Positions 27,757 to 37,793 are shown, numbered from the stretch's first letter. The stretch: DNA of 64,000 bases from Candidatus Hydrogenedentota bacterium (GCA_016791475.1 JAEUWI010000025.1:32179-96178), one strand, 5' to 3'. The notes: a model not told the origin generated them from the sequence alone. Program-made: numbers and translations.

Positions 27757-28350
27757 ATGGACGTTCCAGCGCAAAACGACGAGATCGCACTCATGATGCG
27801 GGTGCGAGGCGGGGACGAGTGCGCCTTTGAGACCCTGTTCAACCGCTATCAACGTCCGCTGCTGAATTTCTTCCACGGCCTTTCGCGCAACCCCTGCACC
27901 GCGCGGGATCTCGCCCAGGAGACTTTCCTGCGGGTCTGGAAGATTCGCAAGCGCTACCGCGCCTCGGGCTCGTTCCCGGCCTATCTCTTTGGCATTGCCC
28001 GCATGATATGGCTGGAATCGTGCCGCCGAGAACAGAAGACATGGCGCCTCGGCGTGCGACAGGACGAGGAACGGTTGCTGGACCTCCCGATGGACGATTC
28101 CGCAGGCCCGGCGCGCCAGGCCGCCCGCTCGGAACTGCACGGCCACCTCTACGCCGCGCTGGATGAATTGCCCGAAGAGCAGCGCATGGTCTTCGTGCTG
28201 CGCTCGATCGACGGACTCTCGCTGGAAGACATCGCCGCCGTACTGGATTGCCCCGTCAATACCGTACGCTCGCGCAAGATACTGGCCGTAAGAAAATTGC
28301 GGCACCTCCTGGAAACGATCATGGAACCCCGGCACGCCCGGATTTTATAG
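27757..28350 (+). CDS. ECF-type RNA polymerase sigma factor
   Basis: 197 residues. Region 2 reads FETLFNRYQRPLLNFFHGLS then ARDLAQETFLRVWKIRKRY (about 29-67). Region 4 reads LDELPEEQRMVFVLRSIDGL and LEDIAAVLDCPVNTVRSRK (about 129-171). No extra domain. AAGGTG lies eight bases before ATG 27757. An anti-sigma factor gene follows 108 bp downstream on the same strand, the usual pairing, so this sigma is probably held inactive at the membrane until an envelope signal arrives. Region 4 ends with LRHLLETIMEPRHARIL. Confidence 0.93.
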   Translation: MDVPAQNDEIALMMRVRGGDECAFETLFNRYQRPLLNFFHGLSRNPCTARDLAQETFLRVWKIRKRYRASGSFPAYLFGIARMIWLESCRREQKTWRLGVRQDEERLLDLPMDDSAGPARQAARSELHGHLYAALDELPEEQRMVFVLRSIDGLSLEDIAAVLDCPVNTVRSRKILAVRKLRHLLETIMEPRHARIL

Positions 28351-28384
28351 CTTACATACCGAGTTCAAAGTTACGCGAAATTGC

Positions 28385-28428
28385 CCGGTGTCGCCGTTGG
28401 TCACACGTGGTCAGGACCCTGACACCGG
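28385..28428 (+). promoter_or_regulatory. Hairpin between sigma and anti-sigma genes
   Basis: Outer stem CCGGTGTC / GACACCGG (8 bp, perfect) with an inner, competing near-palindrome GTCAGG-AC-CCTGAC. It sits 30 bases before the anti-sigma start and not after a T-run, so it could be a partial terminator or a translation-control structure that sets the sigma to anti-sigma ratio. Confidence 0.4.
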
Positions 28429-28458
28429 AAGATTTCGCCAGAAGAGGAGCGTACGCTC

Positions 28459-28929
28459 ATGGATTGCCGAAATATACGCCGCGCATTGCCCGGACTCGCC
28501 GATGGCGATCTGCGCTCCGCTGTCGAGAGCGAAGTGCGCGGCCATCTGGCGTGCTGCCCCGAGTGCGCGGCCGAATGGGAATCGACCCGGGAGTTCCTGG
28601 CGCTGGGCGGCGAGGCCCTGGCCTACAAGGGCGCCCCCCTGTACTTCGATGCCCTGCGCGCCCGCATGGCCGCCATCGAACCCCTGGAGGAGGTGCTTCG
28701 CTATCAATTGCCAAAACTCCAGATTCCCGGTGCGGTGCCCCGCTTCGCCACGGCCATGGTCCTCCTCGCGATCCTCGCAGGGGTTTCCTATGCCTTCCGC
28801 CACACCCGCCAGGTCTACAACGCCGTCCAGTCCCCCTTCGAACGTCAGGAAGCCACCCTGATCGCCGCACTGGACGAGGGCCGCTTCCCCGGCGACCCGG
28901 CCCCGGAGGAAAAGCAGGAGCAGGTGTAG
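28459..28929 (+). CDS. Membrane-bound zinc-finger anti-sigma factor
   Basis: 156 residues. The cytoplasmic N-terminus has the ZAS/zf-HC2 signature H-x3-C-x2-C (HLACCPEC, about 29-36) after LADGDLRSAVESEVRG. A single TM (FATAMVLLAILAGVSYAF, about 97-114) follows, then a short periplasmic tail that ends in EKQEQV. The short outer domain gives little room for a sensor, so the signal may act by proteolysis or through another protein. GAGGAG lies upstream of ATG 28459. Confidence 0.85.
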   Translation: MDCRNIRRALPGLADGDLRSAVESEVRGHLACCPECAAEWESTREFLALGGEALAYKGAPLYFDALRARMAAIEPLEEVLRYQLPKLQIPGAVPRFATAMVLLAILAGVSYAFRHTRQVYNAVQSPFERQEATLIAALDEGRFPGDPAPEEKQEQV

Positions 28930-28952
28930 CCCGCCCGTTGAAGGCGGAATCA

Positions 28953-28997
28953 GACCGATCGGACCGATCTGATCAGTCGGATCGGTCCGATCCGTCC
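28953..28997. repeat. Short palindromic 9-bp periodic tract
   Basis: Five 9-mers: GACCGATCG, GACCGATCT, GATCAGTCG, GATCGGTCC, GATCCGTCC. The outer parts are complementary, giving a stem of about 17 bp with one mismatch. Located after the anti-sigma stop, where it could end transcription, but no T-run follows. Related by period and GACC core to the other tracts. Confidence 0.75.
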
Positions 28998-29116
28998 AAT
29001 GAATCGCCCCTTCCTCGCAAGCCCGATTCGCTCGCCTTTCTCAATTCACCACTCACCATTCCCCTTGCCCGCAAGGGTCCTCCTTGGTAGAATGGCCCTC
29101 AACCAAGGACCACCCC

Positions 29117-29758
29117 ATGATTGAAGATCTCAACAAGAACATCGCAGCCCTGGCGGATACCCGTGCGGGTTGGGTCATCCGGCGCGACGCCGCCGAGCTT
29201 CTGGGCGAACTGGCCAAACGCTCCCTGGCCGCCCTGAAGGCCAACCTCAACGAGCGCGATACCGATGTCCGCAGCGCTGTCGAAAAAGCCCTCGCGAGCG
29301 TGGGCGAATCGCCAGAACCCACAGAGTCCGCTGCCGACACCGCGCCCGCCACGCCCCCAACGATGAAGGCGCTGGCCCTCGCCTGCGTTAAGAAACCCAA
29401 GCGCGCTGTGCGCCGGGAGGGCACGGGTTTTGTGGTGCGCTCCGCCATGAAAGAGGGCCGGACCCAGGATGTAACCATTTCGCGAATCACACGGGCGGAC
29501 GGTCGGGAGCTCATCCGGGTCTACACCGAATGCGGACCCGCCGACCCCGAAAGTATCGCGTGGGCCGTGCGCAACAACAACCAGTGCATCTATTGCGCCT
29601 TCAATGTGGAAGATCGCGACGGCGTCGATCACCTCACCATCGTGGCCCACTTCGACCCGAAGCACGTTACGCCCGGCATGGTGCGCGATGCCGTGAAAGA
29701 GATGGCCTACTACGGCGACTGGCTTGAGCAGAAGCTCAGCGGCGGGGATGCCCACTGA
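29117..29758 (+). CDS. Uncharacterised protein: N-terminal HEAT-like segment plus YbjN-like domain
   Basis: 213 residues. The N-terminal ~65 residues contain two helical-repeat pairs (WVIRRDAAELLGELAKR and DTDVRSAVEKALASVG) like HEAT repeats. After a Pro/Thr linker, the C-terminal ~120 residues (VRSAMKEGRTQDVTISRI, CIYCAFNVEDRDG, VRDAVKEMAYYGDWLEQK) have an alternating alpha/beta pattern reminiscent of YbjN / secretion-chaperone-like folds; this is a weak call. No signal peptide, cytoplasmic. AAGGA lies seven bases before ATG 29117. No obvious partner gene. Confidence 0.65.
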   Translation: MIEDLNKNIAALADTRAGWVIRRDAAELLGELAKRSLAALKANLNERDTDVRSAVEKALASVGESPEPTESAADTAPATPPTMKALALACVKKPKRAVRREGTGFVVRSAMKEGRTQDVTISRITRADGRELIRVYTECGPADPESIAWAVRNNNQCIYCAFNVEDRDGVDHLTIVAHFDPKHVTPGMVRDAVKEMAYYGDWLEQKLSGGDAH

Positions 29759-30038
29759 GATCAGGCGCTCACCGGCTCGCTTCGACCGAGATGTGTTTAC
29801 CAGTCGTGCCACGCGATCCGGCGACGCCGGTTCGTGTGCGCTAAACGGGAGGCATCTTGTGGCGTTTTACTCTCTTGCCCGAGCGATTTGTCCCTGTTCC
29901 TCCCCACTTCGCTCGTACAAGTGCATTTCTTGACTCAAAGCAATCTCACAACAGGCACACGAACCGGCGTTGCCGGATCGCGTGGCACGTTCGAATACCC
30001 TTTCTCCGACACTGCAACTCTAACGTGTACCGCCGCCT

Positions 30039-30755
30039 TTATTGCTTGTCGGCTTGGTGTGTGACTATGGTCACATTCCGATACGCCACCGGCCCATGAT
30101 CCCCCTGGAACATCAGGGGCCCGAGCGGCTTCTCATCCTTGTAGGTCCCCGAGCGCGTGGGACCGCTCACCGACACGTTCTCGTGAATTTGCACGCCATT
30201 GAGCAGCACCTTCTCGAAGACGGCATCGGAGGTCTTCTTGCCGTCCGCATCGAAGCGTGGCGCGCGAAAGGTGATGTCGAAGCTCTGCCACTCTCCCGGC
30301 TTCTTCGACGCATTGACCTTCGGTGCGTGTCCCTCGAAGCCCTTGTCGTTCACCTCATCATGGCGCTGATAAATCCCGCCACAGTCGCTGTACTTCAAGT
30401 GCTCCTCACCCCAACTGTCCATCACCTGAATCTCGTAGCGCCCCATCAGATACACCCCGGAGTTCGACCCCTTCGGGACCATGAACTCCACATGAACCTC
30501 CACATCGCCAAACTCCGCCGCCGTGTGGAGATCCTCCGTCTTGCCCTTGACACCATTCACCGTCACGGTATTACCCGAGCTCCACACCAGACGCTTCTCG
30601 TCGGCCGGATCCACCGAAACCTCGCCCGCCATCGTCCAATCCCCCAGCGGCGCACGACATTGAGAGAGATCGCCCGGAGCGAAAAGATCGATGGGTTCGG
30701 CGAAGGATGCCGAAGCGGAAAGTATAAGGGCGGGCAGAACCAGTCGGGCAAACAT
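30039..30755 (-). CDS. Secreted DUF1080 (3-keto-disaccharide hydrolase-like) protein
   Basis: 238 residues with a signal peptide (MFARLVLPALILSASASFA). The rest is one concanavalin-like beta-sandwich: MVPKGSNSGVYLMGRYEIQV near the middle is the strongest DUF1080 motif, and LMFQGDHGPVAYRNVTI closes the domain. Relatives in Bacteroidetes, Planctomycetes and Verrucomicrobia cleave or bind 3-keto sugars and other glycans. ATG 30755 is chosen because the signal peptide starts there with AAAGGA about 11 bases upstream; the frame to 30938 is arginine-rich filler. A single-gene unit with about 280 bp of empty sequence on its 3' side. Confidence 0.9.
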   Translation of the reverse strand: MFARLVLPALILSASASFAEPIDLFAPGDLSQCRAPLGDWTMAGEVSVDPADEKRLVWSSGNTVTVNGVKGKTEDLHTAAEFGDVEVHVEFMVPKGSNSGVYLMGRYEIQVMDSWGEEHLKYSDCGGIYQRHDEVNDKGFEGHAPKVNASKKPGEWQSFDITFRAPRFDADGKKTSDAVFEKVLLNGVQIHENVSVSGPTRSGTYKDEKPLGPLMFQGDHGPVAYRNVTIVTHQADKQ

Positions 30756-31108
30756 TTCGAAACGTATCCTTTCATAAAAAATTCCACTTCTGTTTTTCGA
30801 GAGTCTAACATGGAAGGTCGGAACCGGGGGACGGACCCGCGCACAACATTTCCGATGAGCCGAAGAAACCCTGCGCCTGCGCACTATCCACGTCGGAACA
30901 CAACGCGCCAGGTGCGCGGGCCTGTCCCAGTGGAGCAACGGAACTCACCCGAACGCTCAACGTCGCACCGCTACATCCCCAGGGACATGTCGGAGATGCG
31001 CCGTGGTGGGCCGCCGCCCTTTGGCTCGTGTAGCACGATTGCCGACACATAGGCCAGCGCAGTGCCCCTCCGCTTCCGACAATGTACCTGCGGCGGTACG
31101 GTACGTCC
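30756..31108. other. Intergenic, no gene seen
   Basis: 353 bp. The first ~30 bases are the DUF1080 leader. The rest contains a run GGGGGACGGACCC near 30828 and small inverted repeats around 31085 (GTACCTGCGGCGGTAC), but no plausible coding frame, tRNA or strong terminator. Confidence 0.5.
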
Positions 31109-34100
31109 CTACGCGCCCCCCATCACCTCCAGCGCCGTAGCGCACTTCTTCACATGCAGATCCTGCACGTCATCCACATTGATGTACGTCATCGGCGGCA
31201 TATCTTTCGACAACTGCGCCGCGCCAACTTTCCAGGCTTCCTTCGCTTCGTCCAGCCGGCCCAGCTTCGCATAGCTCTGTCCCTGCCAGTAGCGCAGCTC
31301 GGCGTCGGTCAGTACATAGCGCGCGCCGACCTCCAGAAATTCGGGATAGGTCAAGGCCTCCGAAAAATCCGCCAGGGCTTTCTCATAGTCGCCCGCCGCG
31401 AAGTAACCCTTGCCCCGGCCCTTCAGCGCCGCTTCGAAAACGTCGTGGGGCCGCGTGGAGCCTTCGAAGTTGGTGAACTTGGCGCCCTTCAGCAGGGCGA
31501 GGCAATCGTCGTAGCGCTTTTCGCCCACATAGGCCTCCGCGAGCCAGAGGACGATGTCGAAGCGCGCGGGAAGCGCCTCGGGCATGCCCTCCAGCAGGGC
31601 GATGGCCTCCTCCGTCCGCTTTAGCTCGGCGAGAATCAGCGCGAGGTCGCGGTAATTCAACTGGTCATCGGAGTTCACTGCGATGGCCTTGCGGAAGTGA
31701 CTTTCCGCGCGGCCCAGGTCTTTCTTTACCTTCCACGCATCCAGCGCGAGGAGACGCAACGGCACGCTGCTCACGCCCGGTTGCGCCGCCGCCCTTTCCC
31801 AATATTCCACAGCCTTCGCGGGATTGTAGAGACTGGCTTCCAAATTACCCAGGAGCGTCAGTACGTTGGGATCGTTTGGCGCGATGTCGACCGCGTAGTC
31901 GAGGATAGCCCGGGTCTCGGGGCGCGAAGGAAAGGCGAAGGTGTGAGGCATGGCGATGGCTTCTTCTACCGTCGCTTTCGCCGCATCGACATTGCCGGTC
32001 TGGGCGACACACCAGGCAAGATAGTAGCGCGGCAGGGGGCCATAGCCGTCGTACCGCGCATCGTTCCGCGCGGAATCAAGCACCGCGCCGGCCTCCGCAT
32101 ACATACCAAGGTTTATGAAGAAGGTGGCGCATTCGATGATGGTAAACTCTTTCTCGCCAACGCTGTCACGGAGGTATTCAAAGATGGAATCCTCCGCCGA
32201 CCTCCCCGCGAGCGCCAGCAGCGCATACAGCACGAGATCGGTAGGGTCCTCCGATGCGATCAGCGCCTTCACCTCTCCGCTGATGTCCTCTCCGTTCTTC
32301 AGGCGCGCCGCCAGCAGCCAATCGCGAATCTGGGCATTGTCCGGCGCAAGGGCTAGGGCCTTCCCGAAAAACTCTATGGCCTTGTCGATCTGCCCAAGCC
32401 GCATGTGACCCCGTCCCACGAGGCTGTAGCCCGCCGCGCGATTGTCCAGACCACGCGCGACGGCGTGCCCGCAGTCAATAGCACCCTGAAAATCACCCGT
32501 AGCAAGTTGCGCCGCACCAAGTACATACCACGCGTCGGAGTTTTCTTCTTCGACGCGGATGGCTGCTTTACAGCGCGCCATGGCGCCCGCATAGTCGCCG
32601 CGCTCCAGCAGCAGCGTGGCCAGGGCCGTCAATGCAGGCACATGGCCCGGCGAAGCCGCGATTACTTCTTCGTACTTCGCTTTCGCGGCCTCGGGCCGGT
32701 TCTCGCGGTTCAGCAGCTCCGCGTCCATGAAGGCCTGCGTCGGGAGGGGCAGGGTCTTCTTCCACGCCGCCTCACCCGCGAGATCGGGCGGGCTCACGGG
32801 CTTGATGGCGAGGGGGGTGGCGTACTTGAGGAGCGCATTGCCCTGCGCGTCGAAAATCGCCACTTCAACTGCGTCTTCCGGAGCGTGCGGCAGGGTCACA
32901 GTCGCCGCCTTGGCGGGTGACAGATCGAGGCCAGCCTCCAGCAGCACCCGCCCGCCTTGCGACAAGACACAGCGTGAACCGGAAAACGCGCCGGTGGCCA
33001 TCATGCGAAGTTCCAGCGCGCCATTCTTTCGTGTCGCGTTCACCGCGAGATCGCGATTGGCGAACTCGAAGCCGTCGCCCAATCCGTGCACGGAATACCA
33101 ATATTCTCGCCAGGCCACTTCCTGGAGGGGCTTGAGAAAACCGTAGTCCGCCTGAGTCAGCAGCGGTCCAGACTGCACTTCGATGTAGGGCGAGTCCACG
33201 GGCCCGCCGTCGCTCAGGGCCATCTGACTCATCACCCCGAAGTCGTCCGTGCCCCAGGTCCACGCCTTCTTGCCCTGCACGGAATGGTGATCCGCGTGGG
33301 ACACGATGCCTCGATCCAGATCCACATCGTAGGCCCCGAAGAAATCCTGATCGCACTGATAGCCGAAGACCGAGCTCATGGTCGGATAATTCTTGAGCCA
33401 GGTCATGTCCCGGCCCTCATGCACGGGCCAGGAGAAGAACTCATCGCCGTTGTGGTTACTTCCGAGGCTCATGGGAAAAATGAAGCGCGTGCCTTTGAGA
33501 TTGGGGAAGGCCGTGTTGTTCCAGAAGTAGTAGGTGTGGGTGCCGTCCGTGGGATTGAACATCCGAATCGACTCGTCGAGATAGGCCTTGCCGGGGTGAA
33601 GCGTAAGGCGAACCGTCCAGCGCGTGCGGAACATCTTCTCCGTATTCCCAACCACCAGGGTGGCGGAGCCGTCGTCGTTTGCGACGGTGGTAACATCCAC
33701 CGGCGACACGTCAATGACGGTATGGCCCTGGGGGCCCACGTTCCATTCGATGCCGCCTGCGACCCAGGCGCCGCGCATGGCGATGAGCGCGGGCTTAATC
33801 ACCCCGGGATTGTGAAAGACTTCATGGTTTGTGGTTTTGTCCCATACGGAGTGGATGCGTCCACCGAGTTCGGGGAGGCAGGTAACTTTCAAGTACTCAT
33901 TTTCGAGAAAGATCGCGCGATACTGGCGGGGCTCTTTTGTCTTGAGGAGGTAGTCCTGCCGCGTGTAAGGATAGAAGATGCTGCCCTCGTAGGTCTCGAA
34001 GACGGGATTTGGATCGTCCAGCCAGGGATAGGTCGCCAGTTCGATGGTGCCCTCCCAGGCTTTTACGGCTTCGGCGTGGACGCCGTGGGCCAGGGTGGTT

Positions 34101-34138
34101 GCGACAAGTAGCAGCGCGAAGAACATTGAACGGGCCAT
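31109..34138 (-). CDS. Secreted DUF5107 (galactose-mutarotase-like) protein with long TPR tail
   Basis: 1009 residues; signal peptide about 1-22 (LLVATTLAHGVHA). The N-terminal ~330 residues are the DUF5107 fold: VTCLPELGGRIHSVWDK near 83, GGIEWNVGPQGH near 127, FWNNTAFPNL near 207. A beta-rich spacer follows to about 450. The remaining ~550 residues are tetratricopeptide units (AATLLLERGDYAGAMARCKA; AWYVLGAAQLATGDFQGAI and so on), enough for about 14 repeats. Family members are common in glycan-degrading bacteria but have no settled activity; the mutarotase-like part suggests sugar binding. ATG 34138 has AAGGAAG five bases upstream; GTG 34144 is in frame. Confidence 0.88.
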   Translation of the reverse strand: MARSMFFALLLVATTLAHGVHAEAVKAWEGTIELATYPWLDDPNPVFETYEGSIFYPYTRQDYLLKTKEPRQYRAIFLENEYLKVTCLPELGGRIHSVWDKTTNHEVFHNPGVIKPALIAMRGAWVAGGIEWNVGPQGHTVIDVSPVDVTTVANDDGSATLVVGNTEKMFRTRWTVRLTLHPGKAYLDESIRMFNPTDGTHTYYFWNNTAFPNLKGTRFIFPMSLGSNHNGDEFFSWPVHEGRDMTWLKNYPTMSSVFGYQCDQDFFGAYDVDLDRGIVSHADHHSVQGKKAWTWGTDDFGVMSQMALSDGGPVDSPYIEVQSGPLLTQADYGFLKPLQEVAWREYWYSVHGLGDGFEFANRDLAVNATRKNGALELRMMATGAFSGSRCVLSQGGRVLLEAGLDLSPAKAATVTLPHAPEDAVEVAIFDAQGNALLKYATPLAIKPVSPPDLAGEAAWKKTLPLPTQAFMDAELLNRENRPEAAKAKYEEVIAASPGHVPALTALATLLLERGDYAGAMARCKAAIRVEEENSDAWYVLGAAQLATGDFQGAIDCGHAVARGLDNRAAGYSLVGRGHMRLGQIDKAIEFFGKALALAPDNAQIRDWLLAARLKNGEDISGEVKALIASEDPTDLVLYALLALAGRSAEDSIFEYLRDSVGEKEFTIIECATFFINLGMYAEAGAVLDSARNDARYDGYGPLPRYYLAWCVAQTGNVDAAKATVEEAIAMPHTFAFPSRPETRAILDYAVDIAPNDPNVLTLLGNLEASLYNPAKAVEYWERAAAQPGVSSVPLRLLALDAWKVKKDLGRAESHFRKAIAVNSDDQLNYRDLALILAELKRTEEAIALLEGMPEALPARFDIVLWLAEAYVGEKRYDDCLALLKGAKFTNFEGSTRPHDVFEAALKGRGKGYFAAGDYEKALADFSEALTYPEFLEVGARYVLTDAELRYWQGQSYAKLGRLDEAKEAWKVGAAQLSKDMPPMTYINVDDVQDLHVKKCATALEVMGGA

Positions 34139-34218
34139 GGTCACTTCCTTGGGTTTTGTCTTGGGTGATCCCGACTACGTGGAGAGTATTGTAGAGGGCG
34201 GGGCGGTCGAAATACAGA

Positions 34219-34314
34219 TCTATGGGGTCTTATGGGTCTTATGGGGCCTATGAGAATGTCGTCTAAACGTCGCATGGCCCCTATACGACCCATACGACCC
34301 ATACGACCCATACG
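34219..34314. repeat. 9-bp periodic tract arranged as inverted arms
   Basis: Left arm 34219-34253 has units like TTATGGGTC. The right arm 34273-34314 has CATACGACC units, the reverse complement with minor changes. About 19 bp separate them, so a stem of 30 bp or more can form. Lies in the divergent gap between the DUF5107 and DUF255 genes. Confidence 0.85.
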
Positions 34315-34399
34315 CACCTGCAAAAAAGCACCTTCCGCCCCCAATATGCTATGGTGTTCCCATCAGTAACCCACACCCCACCACCCCCCGGAGCGCCCC

Positions 34400-36508
34400 A
34401 TGAGCGACACGCCCGATAAGCCCCTCTACATCAATCACCTCATCCACGAGACGAGCCCTTACCTTCTTCAGCACGCCCACAACCCCGTGGAGTGGTATCC
34501 CTGGGGCGAAGAAGCCTTCCGGAAAGCCAGAGATGAAGACAAGCCCATCTTCCTTTCCATCGGCTATGCGGCGTGTCACTGGTGCCACGTGATGGAGCAC
34601 GAGTCCTTCGAGAACGAGGCCGTCGCCCAGTTCCTGTCGGAATACTTCGTAAGCATCAAGGTAGACCGGGAAGAGCGGCCCGATATCGATGACATTTACA
34701 TGACCGCCGTGGTGGGCCTCACGGGCCAGGGCGGCTGGCCCATGACCGTCTTCCTCACGCCGGATCTCCATGCGTTCTACGGCGGCACCTATTTCCCGCC
34801 CGAGGATCGCTACGGCCGCATCGGCTTCCTCACGCTCCTGGCGGGCATCGCCCAGCGCTGGCAGGATAAACGCGAGCAGATCATGGAAGGCGCGGCGAAC
34901 ATCACCTCTTTCCTGAACGAGCAATCGCGCAAGCCCATCAGCGACGAAACCATCGTGGCGTCGTGGCTATTGGAGCGCGCATGCACGCAATTGAAGAACA
35001 ACTACGACGCCGAGCACGGCGGCTGGGGCGGCGCGCCGAAGTTTCCCTCCAGCGGCGGCATCGGCCTGTTGCTCCGCGCACACAAGTCCAGCGGCGATCC
35101 GGAGCTCCTCGCGATGGCGACGGAGACGCTGGACAAGATGGCGCGCGGCGGGATGTACGACCAGCTCGGGGGAGGCTTTCACCGCTACTCCGTGGACGCG
35201 GAATGGCTCGTGCCCCACTTTGAGAAGATGCTCTACGACAACGGCCAGCTCGCCCAGGTTTACCTGGAAGCCTGGCAGGCCACGGGCAACCCGTACTACG
35301 AGCAGGTCGTCCGCGAAATCCTGGACTATGAACTTCGCGAGATGCGCGACACTCTGGGCGGCTTCCACAGCACGGAAGATGCGGACAGCGAAGGACAGGA
35401 AGGGCGCTTCTATATCTGGTCCCATCGCGAGATCATGGACGTGCTGGGCGACGAGGATGGCCCCCTTTTCTGCGCGTACTACGCGATCAAGGAGCGGGGC
35501 AACTTCACCTCCCACGAGCACTATCACGCGGGACTGAACATCCCCCACATCACCCGCGCACCGGCAACCATCGCGGCGGAGCAGGGCATGGACCCCGAGG
35601 CCTTGGAGGCGCGCATCGCGCCGATGAAGGCGAAGCTTAAGGCCATCCGCGATCTACGCGTACGGCCGGGCCTCGACGACAAAGTCCTCACTTCATGGAA
35701 CGCGCTGCTGATCGCGCCGCTGGCCCAGGCGGGCGCGGCTTTTGGCGAGGTTCGCTATTTCCAGGCGGCGGCGGAGGCGGGCGACTTCATCATGACGCAC
35801 ATGTGGAAGGACGGCGGCCTGCTGCGCACCCACCGCCACGGCGAGAGCCGCCTGCCGGGTTACCTGGACGACTATGCCTTCACCGCGTACGCCTTTGTGG
35901 ATCTCTACGAGGCCACCTTCGACGTGAAGTGGATCGAACATGCGCGAGAAATCACCGACCAGATGATCGCGCGCTTCGGTGACGAAGCGGGCACGGGCTT
36001 CTACTTCACCGAAGCCGCACACCAGAACCTCATCGTGCGCACGCGCCCGACCTACGACGGTGCGGAGCCCTCGGGCAATTCCGTGGCGGCGATGGCCCTG
36101 CTGCGCCTCGGCAATCTGCTGGGCAACGAGGATTTCCTGCATTGGGGCCGCAAGGTCATCGAGTCCACACTGCCGCTGGTCAAAAAAGGCCCTCAGGGTT
36201 ACCTGCGTATGCTCTGGGCCGTGGACTTTCTATTGAACGCCCCGGTGGAAATTACGATTGTGGGCGCGAAGGACAGCGAGAGCGTGGAGGCGCTGCAAGG
36301 TGCCGCCGCACGACACTACCTGCCGAACAAAGTCGTAGCGTTGATCGATCCGACGTCCCCAAGCGTCCTGGATAATTCCCCCATGACCACCGGCAAGACC
36401 ATGAAAGACGGACAGCCCGCTGCCTATGTCTGCCGAAACCAAACCTGCCAGGCCCCCGTAACGACGGTGGAGGAGTTGGCGGAGTTGCTGGAAGGTGAGC
36501 TCGTCTAA
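34400..36508 (+). CDS. Thioredoxin-domain protein of the YyaL/SSP411 (DUF255) family
   Basis: 702 residues, the normal family length. The N-terminal DUF255 thioredoxin-like domain has [13 protein letters not shown] near 32 and the redox motif CHWC near 57, followed by [20 protein letters not shown]. The C-terminal part is an (alpha/alpha)6-barrel like N-acylglucosamine epimerases ([13 protein letters not shown] near 273, [11 protein letters not shown] near 322). The function of the family is unclear; the cytosolic human homologue is SPATA20. GGAG lies eight bases before ATG 34400. Carries no signal peptide. The AT-rich gene starts 37 bp later but has different base composition. Confidence 0.95.
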   Translation: MSDTPDKPLYINHLIHETSPYLLQHAHNPVEWYPWGEEAFRKARDEDKPIFLSIGYAACHWCHVMEHESFENEAVAQFLSEYFVSIKVDREERPDIDDIYMTAVVGLTGQGGWPMTVFLTPDLHAFYGGTYFPPEDRYGRIGFLTLLAGIAQRWQDKREQIMEGAANITSFLNEQSRKPISDETIVASWLLERACTQLKNNYDAEHGGWGGAPKFPSSGGIGLLLRAHKSSGDPELLAMATETLDKMARGGMYDQLGGGFHRYSVDAEWLVPHFEKMLYDNGQLAQVYLEAWQATGNPYYEQVVREILDYELREMRDTLGGFHSTEDADSEGQEGRFYIWSHREIMDVLGDEDGPLFCAYYAIKERGNFTSHEHYHAGLNIPHITRAPATIAAEQGMDPEALEARIAPMKAKLKAIRDLRVRPGLDDKVLTSWNALLIAPLAQAGAAFGEVRYFQAAAEAGDFIMTHMWKDGGLLRTHRHGESRLPGYLDDYAFTAYAFVDLYEATFDVKWIEHAREITDQMIARFGDEAGTGFYFTEAAHQNLIVRTRPTYDGAEPSGNSVAAMALLRLGNLLGNEDFLHWGRKVIESTLPLVKKGPQGYLRMLWAVDFLLNAPVEITIVGAKDSESVEALQGAAARHYLPNKVVALIDPTSPSVLDNSPMTTGKTMKDGQPAAYVCRNQTCQAPVTTVEELAELLEGELV

Positions 36509-36545
36509 AACATAGTGAACTAGAGCCATCAGGGAGCACCCAATC

Positions 36546-37562
36546 ATGATCGAGGGGTATATTATTTGGCATAACAATAAACTATCTTTTTGGAGTAATG
36601 AAAAAATCGTAGAAATTGTGGGCTTACCCGATATAAAAATAGAGGATCTCAAGCGAATCTCCGTGACGTTGGGGAAGACCTGTTTTTTAACCGTGCCATC
36701 CGGATCCTATGCTGGTATCTACGCATCTTTGGATATCCGAGAGTGGAAGTTGCTGTACAAGATTGACACACCGGAAAAGACACAACTCGCTTTCTCCTTC
36801 CATCCCTCGATTGGGAAAGTATCCTTTATTCAAGACTCTAGGCTTCATGTGATTACGGATCGTGAAGAGGAAGTGCACGATCTACCAGTGCTCGGACTTC
36901 GAGTTGCTCAACCCACGGATTCAGGATGTTGGATTGCAGTTGGTCGGGACCTTACTGCCAGCGCCGATCAATGGAATGCAATGGCTACTGCGTGGATTTT
37001 GAAAGCTGGTGTAGCGAGCTGGGAGATTTTGACTCTGGAGATTTCTCCACTTCAGGATTTTCTCAATCGTCACTGGTATGAAATAAAGGGATTATTTTCG
37101 CTTGAAGTAAGCGGATTTCCAAAAATCTTTGTAGGAGAGTCCGACTATTGGGAATCTTGTGATTCGTTGTTTGTCGAAGTACGGTCGGGTCGCTACCAGA
37201 TATTCAGAACCGGCGGGTTTGTGATGAAGATTGGAAGGGACGAGAAAGGCAATCCTTACTATCTATCGCTGCCCGGCGAATATATGAGATGGAATGGACG
37301 GCGTTTTTTAGCGTCGGGATGGAGGGATAAGATCTCAAGATTGCTACGGACTGGATTGATGTGCGCATTTGAGACGCGTATTGAAATTTTAGGAAATAGG
37401 GTGAGGGGAGTTCGCTTCATAGATTCCGCAAAGGGCAACGGTGATGCATTAGTATTCTCGAGTGATGACCTTGGTGAATCCTGGTATCAAGTTAACTCTT
37501 GCCCGAGCGGGCACGATTGGCGGATTGTTCATCCGATTGTCTTCAATACGGAGCATTCCTAA
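36546..37562 (+). CDS. AT-rich orphan protein with an Asp-box-like motif
   Basis: 338 residues. Codons are strikingly A/T-ending compared with all neighbours, a sign of recent acquisition. Not recognised. Visible features: many aromatic beta-strand-like segments and VFSSDDLGESWYQV near residue 310, which fits the Asp box (S-x-D-x-G-x-x-W) of BNR/sialidase-type beta-propellers. Only one clear box is seen, so the propeller call is weak. No signal peptide or TM. AGGGAG lies about ten bases before ATG 36546. Could be an accessory, immunity-type or phage-derived gene; nothing adjacent decides it. Confidence 0.7.
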   Translation: MIEGYIIWHNNKLSFWSNEKIVEIVGLPDIKIEDLKRISVTLGKTCFLTVPSGSYAGIYASLDIREWKLLYKIDTPEKTQLAFSFHPSIGKVSFIQDSRLHVITDREEEVHDLPVLGLRVAQPTDSGCWIAVGRDLTASADQWNAMATAWILKAGVASWEILTLEISPLQDFLNRHWYEIKGLFSLEVSGFPKIFVGESDYWESCDSLFVEVRSGRYQIFRTGGFVMKIGRDEKGNPYYLSLPGEYMRWNGRRFLASGWRDKISRLLRTGLMCAFETRIEILGNRVRGVRFIDSAKGNGDALVFSSDDLGESWYQVNSCPSGHDWRIVHPIVFNTEHS

Positions 37563-37793
37563 GCATCACTGAAGAGTCTAAACTTCTCTGGCCATTTGGC
37601 CCTGATTCCATAGCTGTTTCGTACGCGCAAACTCCGTCGCAAGCTCCTACGTGTGTGGGTGGCACCCGCAGGGTGTGTTGTGCGGCACTGGTTTATGAGT
37701 GGGTGTGTGTGGGCTTCTATGTGGCGTCAGCACGCGGTATACTCTCTCCTTCACGCTTTAACATCGACCACCACTTGATCCACGGAGGCCCCC

